NCBI GenBank assembly: GCA_028288405.1
Contig: JAQBNS010000048.1
Coordinates: 1 to 64,000, forward strand
Length of the DNA: 64,000 nucleotides
Reading direction: 5' to 3'
Source of the DNA: Chitinophagaceae bacterium
GTDB lineage: Bacteria; Bacteroidota; Bacteroidia; Cytophagales; Cytophagaceae
Shown here: piece by piece, positions 1 to 8,600 of the stretch
How positions within the stretch are numbered: the stretch's first letter is position 1
How the letters are laid out: each line of letters starts with the position of its first letter
The notes under the pieces: generated by a model
What the model was told of the DNA's origin: nothing
Databases searched by the model: none
The model's input: only the letters and a program-made list of their open reading frames with translations
Program-made: the position numbers and the translations under genes

Positions 1-1
1 A

Positions 2-616
2 GTAGTAAAGCCGGTACTCGAGTTCAAATCTGTGGCGATGGAATCGCTGTATAGAAATTGCGGCAACAAAATGTCCATTAAAGTTCCTGCACTTGGTGCT
101 TACTATCATCCGGAGTTCGTATCGGAAGGAGGAGTATTGAAAAAGTTAGACGGTCAGGGAACGGTAACCATACAACCACAAGGGGCTTCTGTGAATGTGA
201 AGGTCATGAATCAGGGACAATTTATCGGAGAGAGAAAGTTCAAAGTAAAATTAATTCCTCTTCCTAAAATAGAAGTAAAAGTAAACAACAGAATCATCAA
301 TCCTTTTCCAGGTCCAGAAGCTGTAAGTGTAAGAAGTATATCGGTGAAGGTCATTGCGGATGAGACCTTTAAAAATGAACAACCGGAAGATGCTACCTAT
401 GAAATCGTGGAATGGAAGCTCACTGTAGGAAGAGCAAAAAACAGTCCCTTCAAACAATCGATGCACACTCCCGTATTTAGTGTCAACGCAGCGACAGACC
501 TAAGACCCAACGATAAAATTTTAATAGAAGTAATGAAAGTAAGAAGAAAAAATTACTTAGGTCAATGGGAAGAGGTGAATATGCCTAACACACCTGTTAT
601 CATACCTCTGAATTAA
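2..616 (+). CDS. GldM-like protein, C-terminal part (cut by window edge)
   Basis: The reading frame is open from base 2, so the gene begins outside the window; the first internal ATG at 32 is not a natural start. The visible 204 residues resemble the C-terminal beta-rich domains of GldM/PorM, the periplasm-spanning shaft of the type IX secretion and gliding motor. The pattern includes a KPVLEFKS opening, a SIKVPALG strand, a repeated extracytoplasmic fold with KVKLIPLPKIEVKVN, and a final strand-rich domain ending in PVIIPLN. In classical T9SS operons gldN follows gldM. Here the next gene is an M20 peptidase after a terminator, so this may be a stand-alone paralogue rather than the motor copy. 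Family assignment is moderate because the N-terminal transmembrane helix is not visible. Confidence 0.6.
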   Translation, partial: VVKPVLEFKSVAMESLYRNCGNKMSIKVPALGAYYHPEFVSEGGVLKKLDGQGTVTIQPQGASVNVKVMNQGQFIGERKFKVKLIPLPKIEVKVNNRIINPFPGPEAVSVRSISVKVIADETFKNEQPEDATYEIVEWKLTVGRAKNSPFKQSMHTPVFSVNAATDLRPNDKILIEVMKVRRKNYLGQWEEVNMPNTPVIIPLN

Positions 617-624
617 TAGAAAGG

Positions 625-658
625 AAGCCGGTTGTAATTAAAAACAATCGGCTTTTTT
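625..658 (+). terminator. Rho-independent terminator after GldM-like gene
   Basis: A 10-bp stem (AAGCCGGTTG at 625-634 against CAATCGGCTT at 645-654, one G-U pair) is followed by a run of T. It lies 8 bases after the stop codon at 616 and separates this gene from the peptidase downstream. Confidence 0.85.
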
Positions 659-705
659 ATTCCTTATGAATCTTCTATATTAACTGACCCTTAGTAAATG
701 TAGAG

Positions 706-2115
706 ATGCAAAAATATACCTTTTCGATTGTAGTGATGTTGGCATGGTGCAGTGCAACGGTATTTGCGCAGGAAAGAACCGATGTTTTGCCTGAGCGCCT
801 TCTCTCTCAATTGATACAAGTTCCTTCTATCAGCGGTAATGAAAAGGAAGTGGCAGGTATGATTTACGAAGAAGCCAGTAAATATCCCTTTCATTTGTAT
901 TGGTTCAATGGCGCGGATACCGCATGGAATCTTTGTGTGTCGCTTTATCCATTGGAATCAGGAAAACCGAATGTTGTATTTTTAAATCACCTCGATGTCG
1001 TTCCTCCCGGTGATGAGGAAGCATGGACAAAGCCTCCTTTTTCCGGAACTATTGAAGACGGTAAAGTCTATGGCCGCGGATCTATTGATTGCAAAGGATT
1101 AGCGGTGATGCAGCTTTACGCCTTGATGGCTTTTAAAGACAGCATCAAAACAGCAGATCTTTCACACAACTATTCCATCCTCTTTGTATCCGGTGAAGAA
1201 TCCGGCGGAGACCGAGGAACAAGTTATGTAGTGAGTAAGCATTTTGATTTATTAAATCCGGTAGTGGTATTTGGAGAAGGTGGTTCGGGAATCAGTAATC
1301 CTTTGGAAGGCATTATGTCTCCTGATTTGTATGGTGTTTCTCTGGCTGAAAAATCGGCGCTATGGTTGCAACTGGAAGTAGAACAGAAGTCTTCCGGACA
1401 CGGAGCTGTGCCTCCTTCTTTATATGCCAATAAAAGATTGATCCGCTACCTGACCCGTTTAATGGATCAACCGAGACAACCGAGTTTTGATCCTTTGACA
1501 TTGGACATGTTCAAAAGCATGGGAAACTACATTGGTGGTACCAGAGGTTTTTTTGTGAAACATGTAAACTGGATGATACTATGGCCTTTTGTCAAAAAGT
1601 ATTTTGAGGAAGGTGAAATCTTTCATCCCTTTGTTTACAATACATTTGTAATCACTCAGCTCTCCAGCGGACAAAGTGTGAAAAATCAAATTGGTAATAA
1701 AGCCATTGCGGTGCTCGATTGTCGCTTGCTACCTGGGGAGGAAACAGAAAAGTTTATCAATAAACTCCGACGCCTCTCCAACCAAAAATTGAAAATTAAA
1801 ATCCTGGAAGCCAGTCCTGCCTCCAAGCCTTCTCCCCGAACAGAGTATTACGAGGCGTTTGCTAAAGCCGTTCATCAGCAAAACCCTAAGGGAACAGTCA
1901 TTCCCTATTTATTCCCGGCAAGTACAGACAATAATATTTTTAGAGTGAAGGGAGTGCCTGTCTACGGTTGTATACCGGCTGTGTTTACACAAGATGAAAT
2001 TTCGTCTGTACACAATGTAGACGAACAGCTTCGCATTTCTTCTTTATATGAAGGAATCAATGTGTACACGAAATTGTGTTTTAATATCAAGGATATTGTT
2101 GTAAAGCCTAAGTAA
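706..2115 (+). CDS. Secreted M20-family metallopeptidase (carboxypeptidase S-like)
   Basis: This is a predicted dizinc exopeptidase of the M20/M25/M40 family that trims dipeptides or releases C-terminal residues. It starts with a signal peptide (residues 1-21, ending VFA before QE), so it acts in the periplasm or at the cell surface. The metal-site motifs are in the expected order: NHLDVVPP near residue 94 (His and Asp ligands), GRGSIDCKG near 123-131 (bridging Asp), GEESGG near 162-167 (general-base Glu plus ligand), and a late HNVDE (final His ligand). The insertion between the halves is the usual dimerisation domain. At 469 residues it has normal length. It stands alone between a terminator and a convergent gene pair. 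The substrate cannot be deduced. Confidence 0.85.
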   Translation: MQKYTFSIVVMLAWCSATVFAQERTDVLPERLLSQLIQVPSISGNEKEVAGMIYEEASKYPFHLYWFNGADTAWNLCVSLYPLESGKPNVVFLNHLDVVPPGDEEAWTKPPFSGTIEDGKVYGRGSIDCKGLAVMQLYALMAFKDSIKTADLSHNYSILFVSGEESGGDRGTSYVVSKHFDLLNPVVVFGEGGSGISNPLEGIMSPDLYGVSLAEKSALWLQLEVEQKSSGHGAVPPSLYANKRLIRYLTRLMDQPRQPSFDPLTLDMFKSMGNYIGGTRGFFVKHVNWMILWPFVKKYFEEGEIFHPFVYNTFVITQLSSGQSVKNQIGNKAIAVLDCRLLPGEETEKFINKLRRLSNQKLKIKILEASPASKPSPRTEYYEAFAKAVHQQNPKGTVIPYLFPASTDNNIFRVKGVPVYGCIPAVFTQDEISSVHNVDEQLRISSLYEGINVYTKLCFNIKDIVVKPK

Positions 2116-2134
2116 GACATCCAATAGAACGAGG

Positions 2135-3106
2135 CTAGATTTTCTTGGGGTTGTCCGCTTTTTTGTTTCTAAAAAAATTCTTGTGAATAGACAAGAAGTA
2201 CATCGGGTAAAAATGTAAATACGATTGATTAAAAATAGGACTGGCCACACCCATCTCTACACGTGTCGTAGAATAAAAGATCAACTGAATGGATGGTCTG
2301 ACTTCTGTATAACCGCCGGCTTGTAAACTGTTGTAAATGTATTTGTCAGCATTTTGATAAACATCAAATGAGTAAGGTTGTCCATTTACAGTCATCGTTG
2401 CCTTATCATAATTGGCGCTAATGAATTCTACATATAGGTTTACATTCAAATTGCTGTAACTGGAATAAGCAGTTGGAATAAGTCTATAGCCAAAAGATAG
2501 ATTCAGGTAACGACAATTGCCCGACTTAAAACTATAGCCTTGACTTTCATCTTTGTATTTAAAAGGGAAAAGATAACCATTGGTTAAGGATACTGCAAAA
2601 CGCTTGATCAATAATGTAGCAATCCATGAACCGTCTACTCCGGAGTTATCACCCAGCCTAGGCTCTGCACCATCATGGGGAATAAAAGATTTTGCCGCCG
2701 CACCCATGACAGCCATTCTAAAATGCCGCTGATGACCATCGAGGTTCAAGAACTTATATTTTAAGGAAGCGACGAGACCTTCTACCTGGTAAGGGTTTTG
2801 CTGAAAAGTTTTTTGATGATGTTTCTGAAAGTAATAACTGAGGTCAGCCGGGAATTTTTTTAAATGATGATTGGAACCTGTTATAGAAATGCCTGCAGTC
2901 AATTTTTCGGTGATGCCATATATGAGTCTTACTCCTCCATAATTTCTGGCGCGCTGTGAGGGAAGTTCTTTATAGTTTTCATAAGTAAACCGAACGGCCG
3001 GTACACCTTTGGCTTGCGTACTGGCTGCTTCTGCGTAGGGATAAAGTTCTTGTGCCTTTGCAGAAACAGTCCAAAAGATGAGCGCTATAAAAAGTAAACG
3101 AATCAC
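2135..3106 (-). CDS. Predicted outer-membrane beta-barrel protein paired with an HMA-domain protein
   Basis: I chose a GTG start at 3106-3104. It gives MIRLLFIALIFWTVSAKAQ, a clean signal peptide, and overlaps the stop of the upstream gene as GTGA. The longer ATG-initiated frame reaching 3181 would prepend 25 charged residues before the signal and overlap the neighbour by 79 bases, so it is unlikely. The mature protein (about 305 residues) is rich in alternating aromatic and polar strands (for example LNLSFGYRLIP, PSIQLIFYSTTRVEMGV) and ends in a Phe-rich tail, typical of Bacteroidota outer-membrane barrels. No named domain is recognised. Translational coupling to the metal-binding gene upstream suggests a shared role in metal handling, which is inference. 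Confidence 0.65.
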   Translation of the reverse strand: MIRLLFIALIFWTVSAKAQELYPYAEAASTQAKGVPAVRFTYENYKELPSQRARNYGGVRLIYGITEKLTAGISITGSNHHLKKFPADLSYYFQKHHQKTFQQNPYQVEGLVASLKYKFLNLDGHQRHFRMAVMGAAAKSFIPHDGAEPRLGDNSGVDGSWIATLLIKRFAVSLTNGYLFPFKYKDESQGYSFKSGNCRYLNLSFGYRLIPTAYSSYSNLNVNLYVEFISANYDKATMTVNGQPYSFDVYQNADKYIYNSLQAGGYTEVRPSIQLIFYSTTRVEMGVASPIFNQSYLHFYPMYFLSIHKNFFRNKKADNPKKI

Positions 3107-3627
3107 AACGTTACATGATAAAGGTTTTCGGCATCGGCCTTTGTTTTTCCATTCAAACTTTCTTTGATCATAGGCTCCCAAAAGGAATACGCTTTTTTAC
3201 GAAGGTATTTTTTATCAATGAATTTTAAAGTGGTTTTTCCGTTCAATACCAACTGAGCCGGTTTAAGAAATTGATAATGGAAACCGTCGTAGGAGAAAAT
3301 AAATTGATCCGAAACTTCTTGTTCATTAAAAATGAAATCAGCTTCTGTATAACCTACAGAAAAGCCTGCCTTGTAAACCGCTTCTACCACTTGCCGGATA
3401 TTTACTTTTTGGCCTGTTTTGAACAGGATGATAGCAATATTGGTGTTTAAATTCAAAGTTGCTTTTTCTACAAAGGGCAAACGTTCCAGTTCAGTTTGCA
3501 CAGCGTATGAACACATCGAACAAGTTAACCCGTTTATTCCCAGAGTGGCAGATATAAATTGAGCCTTTGAAACAACCGGGAAAAAGCAGAATAATCCTAA
3601 AATAAATCTGAAAAAGAATGAATACAT
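3103..3627 (-). CDS. Secreted heavy-metal-associated (HMA) domain protein
   Basis: After a signal peptide (about residues 1-23, ending SKAQ) comes a ferredoxin-like HMA domain (about residues 26-92). It carries the metal-binding loop GLTCSMC, with Cys36 and Cys39 as the CxxC pair, followed by the typical helix and KATLNLNTNIAIILF strand. The remaining 80 residues have no recognised domain and include FIFSYDGFHYQFLKPAQLVL. HMA domains usually bind Cu(I), Zn or similar soft metals in chaperones and P-type ATPases; here the domain is exported. The stop codon overlaps the GTG start of the barrel gene, so the two are translationally coupled. It may deliver or sense metal at the barrel. The metal is unknown. 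Confidence 0.75.
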   Translation of the reverse strand: MYSFFFRFILGLFCFFPVVSKAQFISATLGINGLTCSMCSYAVQTELERLPFVEKATLNLNTNIAIILFKTGQKVNIRQVVEAVYKAGFSVGYTEADFIFNEQEVSDQFIFSYDGFHYQFLKPAQLVLNGKTTLKFIDKKYLRKKAYSFWEPMIKESLNGKTKADAENLYHVTL

Positions 3628-3794
3628 TAAACTATTAAAAGAAGTTATACTCTAAGAACGACAAGAATTCCTATCATTATAGACAAAACGAAATAATTGC
3701 CTTTAGGAATATAGTTCAGATGGCAAAGTAAGCCTAATGAAGTAAGCTTTTAAAATACCTCAACAACTATTTTAATAAACGTAAAAACAGTTTT

Positions 3795-4799
3795 ATGAAG
3801 AAGAAATGGATGTCTGTTCTCACCGTATTGGTTATGGGAACGTTGCTTTTCACTGCTTGTAAAAAACAAGATGAAGTAGCACCAACAAATAAAGGAGAGC
3901 AGGCAGATGATGCATCTGCAAGAAATGAACTGGATCGTGCGCAGGATGATATCGAATCAGTTTATAATTCCGATCAATACGCAGGTAATCAAAGAGCTTC
4001 TGCTGTTGTATTGCCTTGTGGTAGTGTAACTTTAAATACAAACAACTATACTATAAACTATAATGGTGTAAACTGTGGTTCCCGTGTATTAAGCGGTTCT
4101 ATCAGCGTAACGCTAGTTAGCGGAACAAAATTCTCGGATGCCAATGCTAAATTGCAAATCGTTTTCAATAATTATAAGGTACACTATAATGCTTCCGGCG
4201 AAGAGATTGTTTACAATGGTACTACATACATTACCAATTTAACGGGAGGAACATTGGCTAGTTTGTTTACTACCACTCCCGGAACAGTTGCTCATAAGAC
4301 ACGTGGTACATTGACATTGACTTATGATACGACAGGCACTGGAGGATCTACCTTCTCAAGAACCTGGAACTTGTTCCGTAAGAAAACATTTACTTCTAAT
4401 GGTACAGCTACCGGAATCTCCTTAAAGTTTGAAGGAGATACTACAATTGCTGCCGATACTTATCTGCCGGGTACTTATGATGCAGTAAGTGAGTACGGTA
4501 CAGACGTTGACAATAGAAGATTCATTCACACCATTCCTACTCCTTTTGTATGGAGCAACTGTGGAACAAGTTATAGTGGTCCATACATATTGAAAACAGG
4601 AAGAGTGGAGCATACGGCATTTAGCGATGATCACAATTACAAGTACCAATTCTCCGCAACAGCCGGTTATCGAACAGATGGAACAAATAACATATTGGAT
4701 CAGTCTTGTGCATCTAATGGTTACCTGCTTAATATTACTGCCACAGTAGTAGCAACAAGCACAAAGTTTGTGGACTACTCTGTTTTCCAACAGTATTAG
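3795..4799 (+). CDS. Hypothetical lipoprotein
   Basis: The N-terminus MKKKWMSVLTVLVMGTLLFTAC is a lipoprotein signal with the acylated Cys at residue 22, so the protein is membrane-anchored. The first 50 mature residues are charged (KKQDEVAP, ELDRAQDDIESVYN), like a flexible linker with a short helix. The rest is Ser/Thr/Gly-rich beta structure with paired Cys residues (VLPCGSVTLN, NGVNCGSRV, WSNCGTSY, LDQSCASNG) that could form disulfides in the envelope. The C-terminal half alternates strands around TLTYDTTGTGGSTFSRTWN. I do not recognise a family. The gene is monocistronic: a terminator follows within 25 bases and no close partner precedes it on this strand. Confidence 0.75.
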   Translation: MKKKWMSVLTVLVMGTLLFTACKKQDEVAPTNKGEQADDASARNELDRAQDDIESVYNSDQYAGNQRASAVVLPCGSVTLNTNNYTINYNGVNCGSRVLSGSISVTLVSGTKFSDANAKLQIVFNNYKVHYNASGEEIVYNGTTYITNLTGGTLASLFTTTPGTVAHKTRGTLTLTYDTTGTGGSTFSRTWNLFRKKTFTSNGTATGISLKFEGDTTIAADTYLPGTYDAVSEYGTDVDNRRFIHTIPTPFVWSNCGTSYSGPYILKTGRVEHTAFSDDHNYKYQFSATAGYRTDGTNNILDQSCASNGYLLNITATVVATSTKFVDYSVFQQY

Positions 4800-4823
4800 A
4801 AACGAACGGTTTATAAGATCAAT

Positions 4824-4857
4824 AAAAAGGTCTGCTTCTTATGAGGCAGACCTTTTT
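4824..4857 (+). terminator. Strong bidirectional-looking terminator
   Basis: A perfect 12-bp stem (AAAAAGGTCTGC at 4824-4835, GCAGACCTTTTT at 4846-4857) with a 10-base loop lies 24 bases after the lipoprotein stop. A/T runs on both sides allow function on either strand. Confidence 0.9.
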
Positions 4858-4872
4858 ATTGATACCATCCTT

Positions 4873-4995
4873 CTGACCCCTAACCCCTAAAGGGGAATTT
4901 GTATGATGAAACAAAGAAGCTCTTCGCATATACTATGCGAAGAGCTTCTTTGTTTAGTAAAAATTAAAGTCCCTTTAGGGATTTAGGGTTAATCA
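4873..4995. repeat. Nested palindromic repeat, family A copy 1
   Basis: The outer arms are CTGACCCCTAACCCC at 4873 and its imperfect inverse ending near 4995; each arm contains a small self-complementary core (CCCCTAAAGGGG; CCCTTTAGGG). The centre is a perfect 22-bp stem (4909-4930 with 4934-4955) with a 3-base loop, built around AAGCTCTTCGCATA. The copy sits between the convergent ends of the lipoprotein and lspA genes. Two more copies occur at 45947-46072 and 46503-46632. It carries no ORF. Confidence 0.85.
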
Positions 4996-5003
4996 GCTTG
5001 AGT

Positions 5004-5606
5004 TTATTGTGCCGCTATTTCCTTATTCGAGTCATCCTTAAAGAACTTGCGTTGGTAAATGATAATCCAAATCACACCTATAAATATGCTGGCATCAGCT
5101 ACATTGAATACCGGCCATAAAGGATAATAAGCACCGCCTATCAAAGGCACCCAATCCGGTATAAGGCAATTGCATAGATCGATAAAAAACATATCGATTA
5201 CTTTTCCATGAAACCATGGAGTAGGGGCATCATAAGGAGCGTTGTTTAAAAGAACACCGTAGAAAGTACTGTCTACTACATTTCCGATAGCACCACCTAA
5301 AATTAATGCGATACTCCAAAGTAAACCGTCAGGTAATTTTTTCAAAATCAATTGGTGCAGATACCAGGCAATACCGCCACAGGCGATGATTCTGAATACT
5401 GTGAGCAACAACTTACCATAATCACCGGCAATGCTGATCCCGAAAGCCATGCCTGCGTTGGTAATGTAATTTAGCTTGAACCAGTCTCCGAATATTTTTA
5501 TTTCATATCCTTCAAATGGGAATGTATAGAATACATACAACTTGACCGCCTGGTCCAACAGGATGACAAACAAGGTGGCTAAAAAATACTTATAAGTTTT
5601 CATCAA
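5004..5606 (-). CDS. lspA: Lipoprotein signal peptidase II
   Basis: LspA is the inner-membrane aspartyl protease that removes signal peptides from diacylglyceryl-modified prolipoproteins. Four hydrophobic helices are visible. The family signatures are present: NYITNAGMAFGI (residues 46-57), GGAIGNVVD (104-112), GKVIDM with catalytic Asp138, and FNVADAS with catalytic Asp171. The loop between the third helix and the Asp138 motif is long and typical of Bacteroidota versions; total length is 200 residues. It lies 69 bases after ileS on the same strand, the common ileS-lspA arrangement, and is probably the last gene of the RND-ileS-lspA operon. The many lipoproteins in this window are substrates for it. 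Confidence 0.95.
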   Translation of the reverse strand: MMKTYKYFLATLFVILLDQAVKLYVFYTFPFEGYEIKIFGDWFKLNYITNAGMAFGISIAGDYGKLLLTVFRIIACGGIAWYLHQLILKKLPDGLLWSIALILGGAIGNVVDSTFYGVLLNNAPYDAPTPWFHGKVIDMFFIDLCNCLIPDWVPLIGGAYYPLWPVFNVADASIFIGVIWIIIYQRKFFKDDSNKEIAAQ

Positions 5607-5675
5607 GGTTTTTGTAAGGAGTAAGAACTAGAATAAGTGAAGAACGTGCAACGCGACACTTATTCCTTTAATAGT

Positions 5676-8600
5676 TTATTGAACTTCTATTTTGACCATC
5701 AGTGATTGTTCATCCATTTCTACAGCGGTAGCGCCAATCACGTTTTCCAGAAGCTCTAAGGTCAATGCTTGTGTTTCTTCGCAGATGTATTCCTTGTTGC
5801 TCATCAAAGCGGAATTGATGAGTTCGTCAGATTTTTGAATGGTTATTTTAATTTTATCCTGCACATCCAGACCTAAGTCTTTGCGAAGATTCTGAACACG
5901 GTTTACAACATCGCGTGCAATACCTTCCTGACGCAGTTCATCGGTAAGGTTGATGTCTAACGCTACTGTTACATTTCCTTCCGAAGCCACAGACCAGCCT
6001 GGAATATCCTGAGAGCGAATCTCGACATCTTCCAATGTGATGTTAATGGTTGTACCATCCGCCAATACTAGTTTATAGCTATTATTGGTTTCTAAAGCCA
6101 GGATGTCTTTTTCCTGCATGGCCTGAATTGCATTACCCAGTTCTTTCAGTTTGGCTCCGTATTCTTTACCAAGCTTTTTAAAATTTGGTTTGATGCTTTT
6201 TACAATCACACCGGAAGTGTCTTCGATGTATTCTAGTGTTTTAATATTTACTTCCGATAAGATCAGGCTTTCAACGGCCTGTACACGACGTTTCATTTGT
6301 TCGTTTAGAATAGGAAGCAAAGCACGAGTAAGAGGTTGTCTTACTTTGATGTTACTGGCTTTACGCAGGGAGTGGATCAAAGAAGAAATACGTTGAGCGA
6401 GGTTCATGCGCTCTTCCAGTTCTGCATCGATGTGTGCAGTATTCGCTACCGGGAATAGAGACAAGTGAACAGAAGCAGCAGCTGATTTGCCGGTCACTTC
6501 ATTCAAGTCACGGAATAATTTCTCTGTATAGAACGGAGCAATCGGAGCGCTGAGGCGAGCGATGGTTTCCAAACAAGTATATAAGGTTTGATAAGCAGCT
6601 TGCTTGTCTTCGTTGTATTCTCCTTTCCAGAATCTTTTTCTATTGAGACGAACATACCAGTTACTCAATTCATCCATGACGAAGTCCTGGATTTCACGAG
6701 CTGCACGGGTTGGTTCGTAATCGGTATAAGCCTTGTCAACATTAATGATCAAGGTATTCAAACGAGAAATAATCCAGCGATCACTTTCTGTGCGTTTTGC
6801 TAAAGGAATCTCCGCTTCGCTGAAAGTGAAACCATCCAAGTTGGAATACAGAGCGAAGAAGGAGTAGGTGTTTTGCAGCGTACCCAAGAAACGGCGCTGT
6901 ACTTCGGCTACCCCTTCGATATTGAATTTCAGGTTATCCCAGGGCGGTGCATTGACGATCATGTACCAGCGGGTAGCATCTGGTCCGTATTTAGCGATGG
7001 TTTCAAACGGATTGATCGCATTGCCCAATCGCTTGGACATCTTGTTGCCGTTTTTATCCAATACCAATCCGTTGGCAATGACATTTTTGAAAGCGACTTT
7101 ATCAAACAACATCACCGAGATGGCGTGTAGTGTAAAGAACCAACCGCGTGTTTGATCGACTCCTTCTGCGATGAAATCAGCAGGGAAGTTGTTGGAGAAT
7201 ATGTCCTGGTTTTCAAACGGGTAATGCCACTGTGCGTAAGGCATGGCACCGGAATCAAACCATACGTCGATCAAATCTTTTTCACGAAACATCGGTTTCC
7301 CGCTGTCAGAGAGCAATACGATATCGTCAACGTAAGGACGGTGTAAGTCTTCAATAGAATCAGGATTTTTGATTCCTGCTTCACGTGCTTTATCTAATTC
7401 TTGTTCGAGCTCGGCAATAGAACCGATGCATTTTTCTTCTTTACCGTCTTCTGTTCTCCAGATCGGAAGAGGAGTTCCCCAATAACGGGAACGAGATAAA
7501 TTCCAGTCGATCAGGTTTTCCAACCAGTTGCCAAATCGTCCGGTACCGGTAGATTCAGGTTTCCAATTGATGGTTTTATTTAATTCTACCATGCGGTCCT
7601 TAACGGCCGTGGTACGGATGAACCAGGAATCCAGCGGGTAGTAGAGTACAGGCTTATCTGTTCTCCAGCAGTGCGGATAACTGTGTTCGTATTTTTCTAC
7701 TTTGAAGGCTTTGTTCTCTTCTTTCAGTTTGATCGAAATACGTTCGTCTACTGAAAGGTATTTTTCACGCACTTGTTTTTTGCGTTCTGCTTCCAACTCT
7801 GCTTCTGTGTAGTAAGCTTCCTTCACATATTCCAAGGCGAAGTCCGTTACCTCTTTCACAAAACGACCACGTTTATCTACCAAAGGCAATTCGTTTCCTT
7901 CGTCATCCAGTACGGTGATGGCAGGAATACCTGCTTGTTTGGCAACGCGAGCATCGTCTGCACCGAAGGTTGGAGCAATGTGTACGATACCGGTACCATC
8001 TTCCGTACTCACAAAGTCACCGGCAATGACGCGGAAAGCAGGAGCAGTCGGTTTTACGTAAGGCATCAACTGTTCGTACTTGATACCAACCAATTCTTTG
8101 CCTTTGAATTCTTGTAGTGCTTTACCGTCGAACTTACCGGCTTTAGGGTTTTTGAAAAAATGTTTTAATTTTTCATCCAAGAACACTTCGAACTTTTGTG
8201 TTTTGCTTGCTTCGTCTTTTGCAAATTCTTTTTCAAGCGCTGTACGATCTACGAGCAGTTCGTATCCATAATTATAAACTTTGCCTAAAACAGTAAGTGG
8301 TTCATGCGTTTCCAGTTGAATATATTTTCCTACCAGGTCTTTAGCCAATATAACATTGACACGAACATGAGTATATGGGTTTACCGTCTCTACCATTAAG
8401 TAAGTGATGTTTTCACCTACAGCTAATGCACTGTTAGAAGGAAGTGTCCATGGAGTAGTTGTCCAAGCTAAGAAGTAAACATCGTCATCTACTGCCCATT
8501 GATCACTGACTGCTTTAAACTGTGCTACTGCACTGGTATCTTTGACGTCTTTGTAACAACCCGGTTGGTTCAACTCGTGAGAGCTCAAGCCTGTGCCTGC

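Noticed and set aside
2135-3181. Longer version of the barrel gene starting at the ATG at 3181
   Set aside because: It adds 25 charged residues ahead of a good signal peptide and overlaps the HMA gene by 79 bases; the GTG at 3106 with GTGA coupling fits better.
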